This document shows, one piece after another, positions 11,801-25,344 of a stretch of 64,000 nucleotides of DNA. The position numbers and the translations under genes are program-made. The stretch is from Colletes latitarsis (Eukaryota > Arthropoda > Insecta > Hymenoptera > Colletidae). The DNA is taken from contig NC_135137.1 of assembly GCF_051014445.1 (NCBI RefSeq), positions 12,711,501-12,775,500 of the forward strand, given 5' to 3'. Under the pieces are notes generated by a model. It searched no databases and had not been told where the DNA came from. It worked only from the letters and a program-made list of their open reading frames with translations. Position 1 is the first letter of the stretch, and the number at the start of each line of letters is the position of its first letter.

Positions 11801-14245
11801 CCATTTTCTGGTTTGGATCACGTAGTAATGTGGTACCACACCGAAACAGTCAATTACAACTTGTTGCGATTAATATTTTACAGGATAACGCCGGTTATGT
11901 CTGGGTTAGGTCTGGTATTTGCAATCATCTGGCTCATACTATCGCATTTTTCGCATACCTGTTGGCCAGATCCTGGCCTTTTTCTGGTTTGGATCACGTA
12001 GTAATGTGATACCACACTGAAACAGTCACTCAAACCTGCTTGCGATTAATATTTTAGAGGATAACGCCGGTTATGTCTGGGTTAGTTCTGGTATTTGTGA
12101 TCATCTGGCTCATACTTTCGCAATTTTCGAATACTTGAGGGTCAGATCCTGGCCTTTTTCTGGTTTGGATCACGTAGTAATGTGATACCACACTGAAACA
12201 GTCACTTAAACCTGCTTGCGATTAATATTTTAGAGGATAACGCCGGTTAGGTCTGGGTTACATCTGATATTTGCAATCATCTGCCTCGTACTTTCGCATT
12301 TTTCGCCTACTTGTAGGCCAGATCCTGGCCTTTATCTGGTTTGGATCACATAGTAATATGGTACCACCCTGAAACAGCCAATTAAACCTGGTTCGGATTA
12401 ATATTTTAGAGGATAACACCGGTTAGGTCTGGGTTACGTCTGATATCTGCAATCATGTGCCTCGTACTTTCGCATTTTTCGCATACTTGTTGGCAAGATC
12501 CCGGCCATTTTCTGGTTTGGATCACGTATTAATGTCGTACCACACCGAAACAGTCAATTCAACCTCGCTTCGATCAATCTTTTAGAGGATAACGCTGGTT
12601 ATGTTTGCGTTAGGTCTGGTATTTGCATTCATCAGGCTCATACTTTCGCATTTTTCGCATACTTGTAAGACAGATCCTGGGTTTTTTCTGCTTTGCATCA
12701 CGTAGTAATGTGATACCACACTGAAACAGTCAATTATACCTGGTTGCGATTAATATTTTAGAGGATAACGACTGTTATGTCTGGGTTAGTTCTGGTAACT
12801 GTAATCATCTGTCTCATACTTTCGCATTTTTCGCATACTTGTTGGCCAGATACTGGGTTTTTTCTGGTTCCGATCTGGTAGTAATGTGGTACCGCACCGA
12901 AACAGTCTATTAAACCCGGTTGCGATTAATATAATACAGGATAACGCCGGTTATGTCTGGGTTAGTTCTGGTATTTGTAATCATCTGGCTCGTACTATCG
13001 CATTTTTCTCATACTTGTAGGCCAGATCCTGCCCTTTATCTGGTTTGGATCACGTAGTAATGTGGTACCACACTGAAACAGTCAATTAAACCTGTTTCGG
13101 ATTAATACTTTAGAGGATAACGCCGGTTATGTCTGGGTTAGGTCTGGTATTTGCAATCATCTGGCTCATACTTTCGCATTTCTCGCTTACTTGTTGGCCA
13201 GATCCTGGCCTTTTTCTGGTTTGGATCACGTACTAATGTGATACCACCCTGAAAAAGTCACTTAAACCTGGTTGCGATTAATATTTTAGAGGATAACGCC
13301 TGTTATGTCTGGGTTTGTTCTGGTATTTGTGATCATCTGGCTCATACTTTCGCAATTTCCGCATACTTGAATGGCCAGATCCTGCGTTCTTTCCGGTTAG
13401 GATCACGTAGTAATGTGGTACCACACTGAAACAGTCCATTAAATCTAGTTGCGGTTAATATTTCTGAGAATAATGCCGGTTATGTCGGGGTTAGGTCTGG
13501 TATTTGCCTTCATCTAGCTCATACTTTCGCATTTTTCGCATACTTGTTGGCCATATCCCGGCCTCTTTCTGGTTTGGATCACGCAGAAATTTGGTACCAC
13601 ACTCAAACAGTCAATTAAACCTGGTTCGGATTAATATTTTAGAGGATAACGCCGGTTATGTCTGGGTTAGGTCTGGTATTTGCATTCATCAGGCTCATAC
13701 TTTCGCAATTTCCGCTTACTTGTTGGCAAGATCCTGGCCTTTTTCTGGTGTGGATCACTTAGTAATGTGGTACCACAACGAAATAGTCAATTAAACCTAG
13801 GTCCGATTAATATTTTATTGGAAAACGCCGGTTATGTCTGGGTTAGTTCTGGTATTTGCAATCATCTGGCTAATATTTTCGCATTTTTCGCATACTTGCT
13901 GGCCAGATCCTGGCCTTGTTCTGGTTTGGATCACGTAGTAATGTGGTACCACACTGAAACAGTCAATTAAACCTGGTTGCGATTAATATTTTAGAGGATA
14001 CCGACTGTTATGTCTGGGTTAGTTCTGGTAATTGCAATCATCTGGCTCATACTTTCGCATTTTTCGCATACTTGTTGGCGAGATCCTGGGTTTTTTCTGG
14101 TTTGGATCAGGTAGTAATGTGATACCACACTGAAACAGTCACTTAAACCTGCTTGCGATTAATATTTTAGAGGATAACGACTGTTATGTCTGGGTTAGTT
14201 CTGGTAATTGTAATCATCTGTCTCATGATTTCGCATTTTTCGCAT

Positions 14246-17200
14246 ACTTGTTGGCCAGATCCTGGGTTTTTTCTGGTTTGGATCAGGTAGTAACGTGGTA
14301 CCGCACCGAAACAGTCTATTAAACCCGGTTGCGATTAATATTTTAGAGGATAACGCCGGTTATGTCTGGGTTACGTCTGATATTTGCAATCATCTGGCTC
14401 GTACTTTCGCATTTTTCGCATACTTGTTGGCCAGATCCTGGGTTTTTTCTGGTTTAGATCAGGTAGTAATGTGGTACCACACTGAAACAGTCAATTAAAC
14501 CTGGTTGCGATTAATATTTTAGAGGATAACGACTGTTATGTCTGGGTTAGTTCTGGTAATTGCAATCATCTGGCGCATACTTTCGCATTTTTCGCATACT
14601 TGTTGGCCAGATCCTGGGTTTTTTCTGGTTTGGATCGGGTAGTAATGTGATACCACACTGAAACAGTCAATTAAACCTGGAAGAGATTAATTTTTTAAAG
14701 GATAACGCTGGTTAAGTCTGGGTTAGGTATGGTATTTGCCTTGACCTAGCTCATACATTCGCATTTTTCGCATACTTGTTAGACAGATCCTGGCCTTTTT
14801 CCGGTTTGGATCACGTAGTGATGTGGTACCACACTCAAGGAGTCATTTGAACCTGGTTCGGATTAATATTTTAGAGGATAACACCGGTTAGGTCTGGGTT
14901 ACGTCTGATATCTGCAATCATCTGCCTCGTACTTTCGCATTTTTCGCATACTTGTTGGCCAGATCCTGGCCTTTTTCTGGTTTGTATCACGTACTAATGT
15001 GATACCACCCTGAAAAAGTCACTTAAACCTGGTTGCGATTAATATTTTAGAGGATAACGCCGGTTATGTCTGGGTTTGTTCTGGTATTTGTGATCATCTG
15101 GCTCATACTTTCGCAATTTCCGCATACTTGAATGGCCAGATCCTGCGTTCTTTCCGGTTAGGATCACGTAGTAACGTGGTACCACACTGAAACATTCAAT
15201 TAAACCTGGTTCCGATTAATATTTTATTGGAAAACGCCGGTTATGTCTGGGTTAGTTCTGGTATTTGCAATCATCTGGCTAATATTCTCGCATTTTTCGC
15301 AGTACTTGTTGGCCAGATCCTGGGTTTTGTCTGGTTTGGATCACGTAGTAATGTAGTACCACACTGAAACTGACAACTAAACCTGGTTCGGATTAATATT
15401 TTAGAGGATAACGCCGGTTATGTCTGGGTTAGGTCTGGCATTTGCAATCATCTGGCTCATACTTTCGCATTTTTCGCATACTTGTGGGTCAGATACTGGC
15501 CTTTTTCCGGATTGGATCACGTTGTAATGTGGTACCACACCGAAACAGCCAATTAAACCTGGTTGCGATTAATTTTTTAAAGGATAACGCCGGTTATGTC
15601 TGGGTTGGGTATGGTATTTACCTTCATCTAGCTCATACTTTCGCATTTTTCGCTTACTTGTTGGCCAGATCCTGTCCTTTTTCTGGTTTGGATCACGTAG
15701 TAATGTGGTACCACACCGAAACAGTCAATGAAGCCTGTTATCGTTCAATATTTTAGAGGATAACACCGCTTAGGTCTGGGTTACGTCTGATATTTGCAAT
15801 AATCTGGCCCGAACTTTCGCATTTTTCGCATACTTGTTGGCAAGATCCAGGCCTTTTTCTGGCTTGGATCACGTAGTAATGTGGTACCACACCGAAAAAG
15901 TCAATTAAACCTGGTTGCGATTAATTTTTTAAAGGATAACGCCGGTTATGTCTGGGTTGGGTATGGTATTTGCCTTCATCTAGCTCATACTTTCGCATTT
16001 TTCGCTTACTTGTTGGCCAGATCCTGGCCTTTTTCCGGTTTGGATCACGTAGTAATGTGGTACCACACCGAAACAGTCAATTAAACCTGGTTCCGATTAA
16101 TATTTTATTGGAAAACGCCGGTTATGTCTGGGTTAGTTCTGGTATTTGCAATCATCTGGCTAATATTCTCGCATTTTTCGCAGTACTTGTTGGCCAGATC
16201 CTGGGTTTTGTCTGGTTTGGATCACGTAGTAATGTAGTTCCACACTGAAACTGTCAACTAAACCTGGTTCGGATTAATATTTTAGAGGATAACGCCGGTT
16301 ATGTCTGGGTTAGGTCTGGTATTTGCCTTCATCTACCTCATACTTTCGCATTTTTCGCATACTTGTTGGCCAGATCCTGGCCTTTATCTGGTATGGATCA
16401 CGTAGTAATATGGTACGACACTGAAACAGTCAATTAAACCTGGTTGCGATTAATTTTTTAAAGGATAACGCCGGTTATGTCTGGGTTGGGTATGGTATTT
16501 GCCTACGTCTAGCTCATACTTTCGCATTTTTCGCTTACTTGTTGGCCAGATCCTGGCCTTTTTCTGGTTTGGATCACGTACTAATGTGATACCACCCTGA
16601 AAAAGTCACTTAAACCTGGTTGCGATTAATATTTTAGAGGATGACGCCGGTTATGTCTGGGTTTGTTCTGGTATTTGTGATCATCTGGCTCATACTTTCG
16701 CATTTTTCGCATACTTGTTGGCCATATCCTGGCCTCATTCTGGTTTGGATCACGTAGTAATTTGGTACCACACTCAAACAGTCAATTAAACCTGGTTCGG
16801 ATTAATATTTTAGAGGATAACGCCGGTTATGTCTGGGTTAGGTCTGGTATTTGCAATCATCTGGCGCATACTTTCGCATTTTTCGCATACTTGTTAGACA
16901 GATCCTGGCCTTTTTCCGGTTTGGATCATGTAGTAATGTGGTACCACACCGAAACAGTCAATTAAACCTGGTTCCCATTAATATTTTATTGGAAAATGCC
17001 GGTTATGTCTGCGTTAGTTCTGGTATTTGCAATCATCTGGCTAATATTCTCGCATTTTTCGCATACTTGTTGGCAAGATCCTGGCCTTTTTCTGGTTTGG
17101 ATCACGTAGTAATGTGATACCACACCGAAACAGTCAATTAAACCTGGTTGCGATTAATTTTTTAAAGGATAACGCCGGTTATGTCTGGGTTGGGTATGGT

Positions 17201-17592
17201 ATTTGCCTTCATCTAGCTCATACTTTCGCATTTTTCGCTTACTTGTTGGCCAGATCCTGGCCTTTTTCCGGTTTGGATCATGTAGTAATGTGGTACCACA
17301 CCGAAACAGCCAATTAAACCTGGTTCCGATTAATATTTTACTGGAAAACGACGGTTATGTCTGGGTTAGTTCTGGTATTTGCAATCATCTGGCTAATGTT
17401 TTCGCATTTCTCGCTTACTTGTTGGCCAGATCCTGGCCTTTTTCTGGTTTGGATCACGTACTAATGTGATACCACCCTGAAAAAGTCACTTAAACCTGGT
17501 TGCGATTAATATTTTAGAGGATAACGCCGGTTTTGTCTGGGTTTGTTCTGGTATTTGTGATCATCTGGCTCATACTTTCGCAATTTCCGCTT
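14246..17592 (+). repeat. Large higher-order unit, copy 1 (19 monomers)
   Basis: From about 14246 the sequence repeats at a constant offset of 3347 bp (19 x 176 + 3) until about 16.09 kb, and then at 3170 bp until about 17.39 kb. Identity is very high; only scattered single-base changes were seen, for example at about 14575 and 15522. Copy 1 contains one monomer (about 16094-16270, including the CAGTACTTG variant) that copy 2 lacks. Confidence 0.85.
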
Positions 17593-20500
17593 ACTTGTTG
17601 GCCAGATCCTGGGTTTTTTCTGGTTTGGATCAGGTAGTAACGTGCTACCGCACCGAAACAGTCTATTAAACCCGGTTGCGATTAATATTTTAGAGGATAA
17701 CGCCGGTTATGTCTGGGTTACGTCTGATATTTGCAATCATCTGGCTCGTACTTTCGCATTTTTCGCATACTTGTTGGCCAGATCCTGGGTTTTTTCTGGT
17801 TTAGATCAGGTAGTAATGTGGTACCACACTGAAACAGTCAATTAAACCTGGTTGCGATTAATATTTTAGAGGATAACGACTGTTATGTCTGGGTTAGTTC
17901 TGGTAATTGCAATCATCTGGCTCATACTTTCGCATTTTTCGCATACTTGTTGGCCAGATCCTGGGTTTTTTCTGGTTTGGATCGGGTAGTAATGTGATAC
18001 CACACTGAAACAGTCAATTAAACCTGGAAGAGATTAATTTTTTAAAGGATAACGCTGGTTAAGTCTGGGTTAGGTATGGTATTTGCCTTGACCTAGCTCA
18101 TACATTCGCATTTTTCGCATACTTGTTAGACAGATCCTGGCCTTTTTCCGGTTTGGATCACGTAGTGATGTGGTACCACACTCAAGGAGTCATTTGAACC
18201 TGGTTCGGATTAATATTTTAGAGGATAACACCGGTTAGGTCTGGGTTACGTCTGATATCTGCAATCATCTGCCTCGTACTTTCGCATTTTTCGCATACTT
18301 GTTGGCCAGATCCTGGCCTTTTTCTGGTTTGTATCACGTACTAATGTGATACCACCCTGAAAAAGTCACTTAAACCTGGTTGCGATTAATATTTTAGAGG
18401 ATAACGCCGGTTATGTCTGGGTTTGTTCTGGTATTTGTGATCATCTGGCTCATACTTTCGCAATTTCCGCATACTTGAATGGCCAGATCCTGCGTTCTTT
18501 CCGGTTAGGATCACGTAGTAACGTGGTACCACACTGAAACATTCAATTAAACCTGGTTCCGATTAATATTTTATTGGAAAACGCCGGTTATGTCTGGGTT
18601 AGTTCTGGTATTTGCAATCATCTGGCTAATATTCTCGCATTTTTCGCAGTACTTGTTGGCCAGATCCTGGGTTTTGTCTGGTTTGGATCACGTAGTAATG
18701 TAGTACCACACTGAAACTGACAACTAAACCTGGTTCGGATTAATATTTTAGAGGATAACGCCGGTTATGTCTGGGTTAGGTCTGGCATTTGCAATCATCT
18801 GGCTCATACTTTCGCATTTTTCGCATACTTGTGGGTCAGATACTGGCCTTTTTCCGGATTGGATCACGTAGTAATGTGGTACCACACCGAAACAGCCAAT
18901 TAAACCTGGTTGCGATTAATTTTTTAAAGGATAACGCCGGTTATGTCTGGGTTGGGTATGGTATTTACCTTCATCTAGCTCATACTTTCGCATTTTTCGC
19001 TTACTTGTTGGCCAGATCCTGTCCTTTTTCTGGTTTGGATCACGTAGTAATGTGGTACCACACCGAAACAGTCAATGAAGCCTGTTATCGTTCAATATTT
19101 TAGAGGATAACACCGCTTAGGTCTGGGTTACGTCTGATATTTGCAATAATCTGGCCCGAACTTTCGCATTTTTCGCATACTTGTTGGCAAGATCCAGGCC
19201 TTTTTCTGGCTTGGATCACGTAGTAATGTGGTACCACACCGAAAAAGTCAATTAAACCTGGTTGCGATTAATTTTTTAAAGGATAACGCCGGTTATGTCT
19301 GGGTTGGGTATGGTATTTGCCTTCATCTAGCTCATACTTTCGCATTTTTCGCTTACTTGTTGGCCAGATCCTGGCCTTTTTCCGGTTTGGATCACGTAGT
19401 AATGTGGTACCACACCGAAACAGTCAATTAAACCTGGTTCCGATTAATATTTTAGAGGATAACGCCGGTTATGTCTGGGTTAGGTCTGGTATTTGCCTTC
19501 ATCTACCTCATACTTTCGCATTTTTCGCATACTTGTTGGCCAGATCCTGGCCTTTATCTGGTATGGATCACGTAGTAATATGGTACGACACTGAAACAGT
19601 CAATTAAACCTGGTTGCGATTAATTTTTTAAAGGATAACGCCGGTTATGTCTGGGTTGGGTATGGTATTTGCCTTCGTCTAGCTCATACTTTCGCATTTT
19701 TCGCTTACTTGTTGGCCAGATCCTGGCCTTTTTCTGGTTTGGATCACGTACTAATGTGATACCACCCTGAAAAAGTCACTTAAACCTGGTTGCGATTAAT
19801 ATTTTAGAGGATGACGCCGGTTATGTCTGGGTTTGTTCTGGTATTTGTGATCATCTGGCTCATACTTTCGCATTTTTCGCATACTTGTTGGCCATATCCT
19901 GGCCTCATTCTGGTTTGGATCACGTAGTAATTTGGTACCACACTCAAACAGTCAATTAAACCTGGTTCGGATTAATATTTTAGAGGATAACGCCGGTTAT
20001 GTCTGGGTTAGGTCTGGTATTTGCAATCATCTGGCGCATACTTTCGCATTTTTCGCATACTTGTTAGACAGATCCTGGCCTTTTTCCGGTTTGGATCATG
20101 TAGTAATGTGGTACCACACCGAAACAGTCAATTAAACCTGGTTCCGATTAATATTTTATTGGAAAATGCCGGTTATGTCTGCGTTAGTTCTGGTATTTGC
20201 AATCATCTGGCTAATATTCTCGCATTTTTCGCATACTTGTTGGCAAGATCCTGGCCTTTTTCTGGTTTGGATCACGTAGTAATGTGATACCACACCGAAA
20301 CAGTCAATTAAACCTGGTTGCGATTAATTTTTTAAAGGATAACGCCGGTTATGTCTGGGTTGGGTATGGTATTTGCCTTCATCTAGCTCATACTTTCGCA
20401 TTTTTCGCTTCCTTGTTGGCCAGATCCTGGCCTTTTTCCGGTTTGGATCATGTAGTAATGTGGTACCACACCGAAACAGTCAATTAAACCTGGTTCCGAT

Positions 20501-20640
20501 TAATATTTTATTGGAAAATGCCGGTTATGTCTGCGTTAGTTCTGGTATTTGCAATCATCTGGCTAATATTCTCGCATTTTTCGCATACTTGTTGGCCCGA
20601 TCCTGGGTTTTTTCTGGTTTGGATCAGGTAGTAATGTGGT
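17593..20640 (+). repeat. Large higher-order unit, copy 2 (one monomer shorter)
   Basis: Tandem partner of 14246-17592. The change of offset from 3347 to 3170 near 19.44 kb marks the precise loss of one 177-bp monomer: the TTATTGGAAAACGCC monomer of copy 1 is joined out, so TTCCGATTAATATTTT runs straight into AGAGGATAACGCC. The loss is in register, as expected for exchange between neighbouring monomers. Confidence 0.85.
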
Positions 20641-23600
20641 ACCACAACGAAACAGTCCATTAAACCTAGTTGCGGTTAATATGTTGGAGGATAATGCCGG
20701 TTATGTCGGGGTTAGGTTTGGTATTTGCCTTCATCTAGCACATACTTTCGCATTTTTCGCATACTTGTTGGCCATATCCTGGCCTCTTTCTGGTTTGCAT
20801 CACGTAGTAATTTGGTACCACACTCAAACAGTCAATTAAACCTGGTTCGGATTAATATTTTAGAGGATAACGCCGGTTATGTCTGGGTTAGGTCTGGCAT
20901 TTGCAATCATCTGGCTCATACTTTCGCATTTTTCGCATAGTTGTGGGTCAGATACTGGCCTTTTTGGTTTGGATCACGTAGTAATGTGGTACCACACCGA
21001 AACAGCCAATCAAACCTGGTTGCGATTAATTTTTTAAAGGATAACGCCGGTTATGTCTGGGTTGGGTATGGTATTTGCCTTCATCTAGCTCATACTTTCG
21101 CATTTTTCGCTTACTTGTTGGCCAGATCCTGTCCTTTTTCTGGTTTGGATCACGTAGTAATGTGGTACCACACCGAAACAGTCAATGAAGCCTGTTATCG
21201 TTCAATATTTTAGAGGATAACACCGCTCTGGTCAGGGTTACGTCTGATATTTGCAATAATCTGGCCCGAACTTTCGCATTTTTCGCATACTTGTTATCAA
21301 GATCCTGGCCTTTTTCTGGTTTGGATCACGTAGTAATGTGATACCACACCGAAACAGTCAATTAAACCTGGTTGCGATTAATTTTTTAAAGGATAACGCC
21401 GGTTATGTCTGGGTTAGGTCTGGTATTTGCCTTCATCTAGCTCATACTTTCCCATTTTTCGCATACTTGTTGGCCAGATCCTGGCCTTTATCTGGTATGG
21501 ATCACGTAGTAATATGGTACCACACTGAAACAGTCAATTAAACCTGGTTGCGATTAATTTTTTAAAGTATAACGCCGGTTATGTCTGCGTTGGGTATGGT
21601 ATTTGCCTTCATCTAGCTCATACTTTCGCATTTTTCGCTTACTTGTTGGCCTGATCCTGGACTTTTTCTGGTTTGGATCACGTAGTAATGTGGTACCACA
21701 CCGAAACAGTCAATGAAGCCTGTTATCGTTCAATATTTTAGAGGATAACACCGCTTAGGTCTGGGTTACGTCTGATATTTGCAATAATCTGGCCCGATCT
21801 TTCGCATTTTTCGCATACTTGTTAGACAGATCCTGGCCTTTTTCTGGTTTGGATCACGTAGTAATGTGGTACCACACCGAAACAGTCAATGAAGCCTGTT
21901 ATCGTTCAATATTTTAGAGGATAACACCGCTTAGGTCTGGGTTACGTCTGATATTTGCAATAATCTGGCTCGCATATTCGCATTTTTCGCATACTTGTAG
22001 GCCATATCCTGGCCTTTATCTGGTTTGGATCACGTAGTAATATGGTACCACACTGAAACAGCCAATTAAACCTGGTTCCGATTAATATTTTATTGGAAAA
22101 CGCCGGTTATGTCTGGGTTAGTTCTGGTATTTGCAATCATCTGGCTAATATTCTCGCATTTTTCGCATACTTGTGAGTCAGATACTGGCCTTTTTCCGGT
22201 TTGGATCACGTAGTAATGTGGTACCACACCGAAACAGCCAACTAAACCTGGTTGCGATTAATATTTTGGAGGATAACGCCGGTTATGTCTGGGTTAGGTC
22301 TGGTATTTGCCTTCATCTAGCTCATACTTTCGCATTTTTCGCATACTTGTTGGCCAGATCCTGGCCTTTATCTGGTATGGATCACGTAGTAATATGGTAC
22401 CACACTGAAACAGTCAATTAAACCTGGTTGCGATTAATTTTTTAAAGTATAACGCCGGTTATGTCTGGGTTGGGTATGGGATTTGCCTTCATCTAGCTCA
22501 TACTTTCGCATTTTTCGCTTACTTGTTGGCCAGATCCTGTCCATTTCTGGTTTGGATCACGTAGTAATGTGGTACCACACCGAAACAGTCAATGAAGCCT
22601 GTTATCGTTCAATATTTGAGAATAACACCGGTTAGGTCTGAGTTACGTCTGATATTTGCAATCATCTGGGTCGTACTTTCGCATTTTTCCCATACTTGTT
22701 GGCCAGGTCCTGGGTTTCCTCTGGTTTGGATCACGTAGTAATGTGGTACCACAACGAAACAGTTAATTAAACCTAGTTGCGGTTAATATTTTGGAGGATA
22801 ACGCCGGTTATGTCTGGGTTAGGTCTGGTATTTGCGTTCATCTAGCTCATACTTTCGCATTTTTCTCATACTTGTTGTCCAGATCCCGGGTTTTTCCTGG
22901 TTTTGGATCACGTAGTAATATGATACCACACTGAAACAGCCAATTAAACCTGGTTCCGATTAATATTTTATTGGAAAACGCCGGTTATGTCTGGGCTAGT
23001 TCTGGTATTTGCAATCATCTGGCTAATATTTTCGCATTTTTCGCATACTTGTAGGCCAGATCCTGGCCTTTATCTGGTTTGGATCACGTAGTAATATGGT
23101 ACCACACTGAAACAGTCAATTAAACCTGGTTCCGATTAATATTTTATTGGAAAACGACGGTTATGTCTGGGTTAGTTCTGGTATTTGCCTTCATCTGGCT
23201 CATACTTTCGCATTTTTCGCATACTTGTTGGCCATATCCTGGACTTTTTCTGGTTTGGATCACGTAGTAATGTGGTACCACACCGAAACAGTCAATGAGG
23301 CCTGTTATCGTTCAATATTTTCGAGGATAACATCGGTTACGTCTGGGTTACGTCTGATATTAGCAATCATCTGGCTCGTACTTTCGCATTTTTCGCATAC
23401 TTGATGGCCAGCACTTGGGTTTCCTCTGGTTTGGATCACGTAGTAATGTGGTACCGCAACGAAACAGTCAATTAAACCTAGTTGCGGTTAATATTTTAGA
23501 GGATAACGCCGGTTATGTCTGGGTTAGGTCTGGCGTTTGCAATCATCTGGCTCATACTTTCGCATTTTTCGCATACTTGTTGGCCAGATCCTGGCCTTTT

Positions 23601-24638
23601 TCCGGTTTGGATCACGTAGTAATGTGGTACCACACCGAAACAGTCAATTAAACATGGTAGAGATTAATTTTTTAAAGGATAACGCCGGTTATGTCTGGGT
23701 TGGGTATGGTATTTGCCTTCATCTAGCTCATACTTTCGCATTTTTCGCTTACTTGTTGGCCAGATCCTGGCCTTTTTCTGGTTAGGATCACGTATTAATG
23801 TCGTACCACACCGAAACAGTCAATTCAAACTCGTTTCGATCAATCTTTTAGAGGATAACGCTGGTTATGTTTGCGTTAGGTCTGGTATTTGCATCCATCA
23901 GGCTCATACTTTCGCATATTTCGCATACTTGTAAGCCAGATCCTGGATTTTTTCTGCTTTGCATCACGTAGTAATGTGATACCACACTGAAACAGTCAAT
24001 TAAACCTGGTTGCGATTAATATTTCAGAGGATAACGACTGTTATGTCTGGGTAAGTTCTGGTAAGTGTAATCATCTGTCTCATACTTTCGCATTTTTCGC
24101 ATACTTGCTGGCCAGATCCTGGGTTTTTTCTGGTTTGGATAACGTAGTAATATGGTACCACACTGAAACTGTCAATTAAACCTGGTAGAGATTAATTTTT
24201 TAAAGGATTACGCCGGTTATGTCTGGGTTAGGAATGGTATTTGCGTTCATCTAGCTCATACTTTCGCATTTTTCGCATACTTGTTGGCCAGATCCTGGCC
24301 TTTTTCCGATTTGGATCACGTAGTAATGTGGTACCACACCGAAACAGTCAATTCAACCACGTTTCGATCAATATTTTAGAGGGTAACGCTGGTTATGTTT
24401 GCGTTAGGTCTGGTATTTGCAATCATCTGGCTCGCACTTTCGCATTTTTCGCATACTTGTTGGTCAGATCCTGGCCTTTATCTGGTTTGGATCACGTAGT
24501 AATATGGTACCACACTGAAACAGTCAATTACCACTTGTTGCGGTTAATATTTTGGAGCATAACGCCGAATATGTCTGGGTTAGGTCTGGTATTTGCCTTC
24601 ATCTAGCTCATACTTTCGCATTTTTCGCTTACTTGTTG

Positions 24639-24653
24639 GCCAGATCCTTCTGG
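24639..24653 (+). repeat. Shortened monomer marker (8-bp deletion)
   Basis: GCCAGATCCTTCTGG lacks 8 bp of the normal GATCCTGGCCTTTTTCTGG stretch, giving a monomer of about 168 bp. The same marker is seen near 27.49, 31.19, 31.89, 34.17, 34.87 and 36.79 kb (36.08 kb has GATCATTCTGG). It tags one lineage of monomers between 24.6 and 36.8 kb and explains offsets that fall short of whole multiples of 176. Confidence 0.75.
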
Positions 24654-24779
24654 TATGGATCACGTAGTAATGTGGTACCACTCCGAAACAGTCAACTAAG
24701 TCTTGTTGCGATTAATACCTTAGAGCACATCACCGGTTATGTCTGGGTTAGGTATGGATTAGGTCTGATATTTGCAATC

Positions 24780-24789
24780 ATCTAGCTCA

Positions 24790-24792
<3 letters not shown>
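24780..24792. other. Target-site duplication, poly(A) side of the R1-clade element
   Basis: ATCTAGCTCATAC directly before the T-run, repeated at 26562-26574 after the 5' end of the element. The repeat may extend three T's further (to 16 bp), but on this side they cannot be told from the tail. A duplication of 13-16 bp is normal for target-primed reverse transcription. Confidence 0.9.

Positions 24793-24827
<35 letters not shown>
24793..24827 (-). other. Poly(A) tail of the R1-clade element (35 T on plus strand)
   Basis: An uninterrupted run of 35 T on the plus strand, which is a 3' A tail on the element's own strand. The lack of interruptions argues for a young insertion. The first up to three T's could belong to the target site. 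Confidence 0.9.
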
Positions 24828-24828
<1 letters not shown>

Positions 24829-25344
24829 TCGTGGGGAAAATCTTCGAAAGACTCCCTCCCACCTCCTTGGGGAGAGGTGGGAGGGGTGTGTGGGATTCCC
24901 CGCGCCCGTACAACGACAGGCGCGGGACCTACCCACTAAAAACCCCACGGTGACCCTTCGGCACGCTTTGGGAGGATACCGGGAATCGCTTGAAGCATTC
25001 TTCCGGTATCCTCCCCGTGCCCGCGCTTTCGCGCCCATCCCCCGGGGGGACAATCGGTCCCCCCAGTAGACACACTGCCTCATAGCGGCGGGACGGGGCC
25101 ACTCCATCCCGCCGCTATCCGTCCCGGGGCCGCGTTTTGTGGCGGCTGCGAGCCCCAACTCGCAACCGCCCGCGACCCCGTTTCCACCCCTCGGCGGCCG
25201 GGCGTTCATGGCCGCACCAGACCGCCGAGGGTGCCTCCCCTTGCGTCGGACCGGTAGGGAGAGGCACTCCTACCCCCCAACCGGTCCGACCCGGCGCCGC
25301 CTGGCGGGAGGAGGGTCCCCTCAGGACCCCCCTCCCAGCCTAGG
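24828..25344 (-). other. 3' UTR of the R1-clade element
   Basis: 517 bp between the tail and the stop codon (25345-25347). It has no convincing coding frame; the open frame 24787-25209 minus runs into the tail and has no domain. It is packed with inverted repeats: arms 24854-24864/24875-24885, 24899-24906/24919-24926, 24970-24982/25003-25015, 25044-25051/25057-25064, 25082-25093/25107-25118, 25141-25152/25159-25170 (one mismatch, a G-U pair in the element's RNA), 25188-25197/25222-25231, 25245-25255/25280-25290 and 25306-25318/25324-25336 (one mismatch). In related elements the 3' UTR RNA is recognised by the RT to start reverse transcription, so structure here could serve that role (inference). 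Confidence 0.8.

Larger units (their letters stand above)
4531..24792 (+). repeat. 176-bp satellite, block 2 (about 115 monomers)
   Basis: Continuous head-to-tail satellite with no gene. Recognisable subtypes are intermixed: a standard type with TTAATATTTTAGAGGATAAC; a type with TTAATTTTTTAAAGGATAAC; a type with GAAGCCTGTTATCGTTCAATA followed by CACCGGTTAGG and GCTCGTAC; a type with TTTTATTGGAAAACGCC; and a type with AATTTCCGCATACTTGAATGG and ATTAATGTCG. The type with ACAACGAAACAGTC carries TAGTTGCGGTTAATA. The right end is the insertion site of the R1-clade element, where the monomer is interrupted after ATCTAGCTCATAC. Confidence 0.95.

Noticed and set aside
24787..25209. Open frame on the minus strand ending in a Lys run
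   Set aside because: It is the 3' UTR of the R1-clade element read into its poly(A) tail; the Lys residues are AAA codons of the tail.
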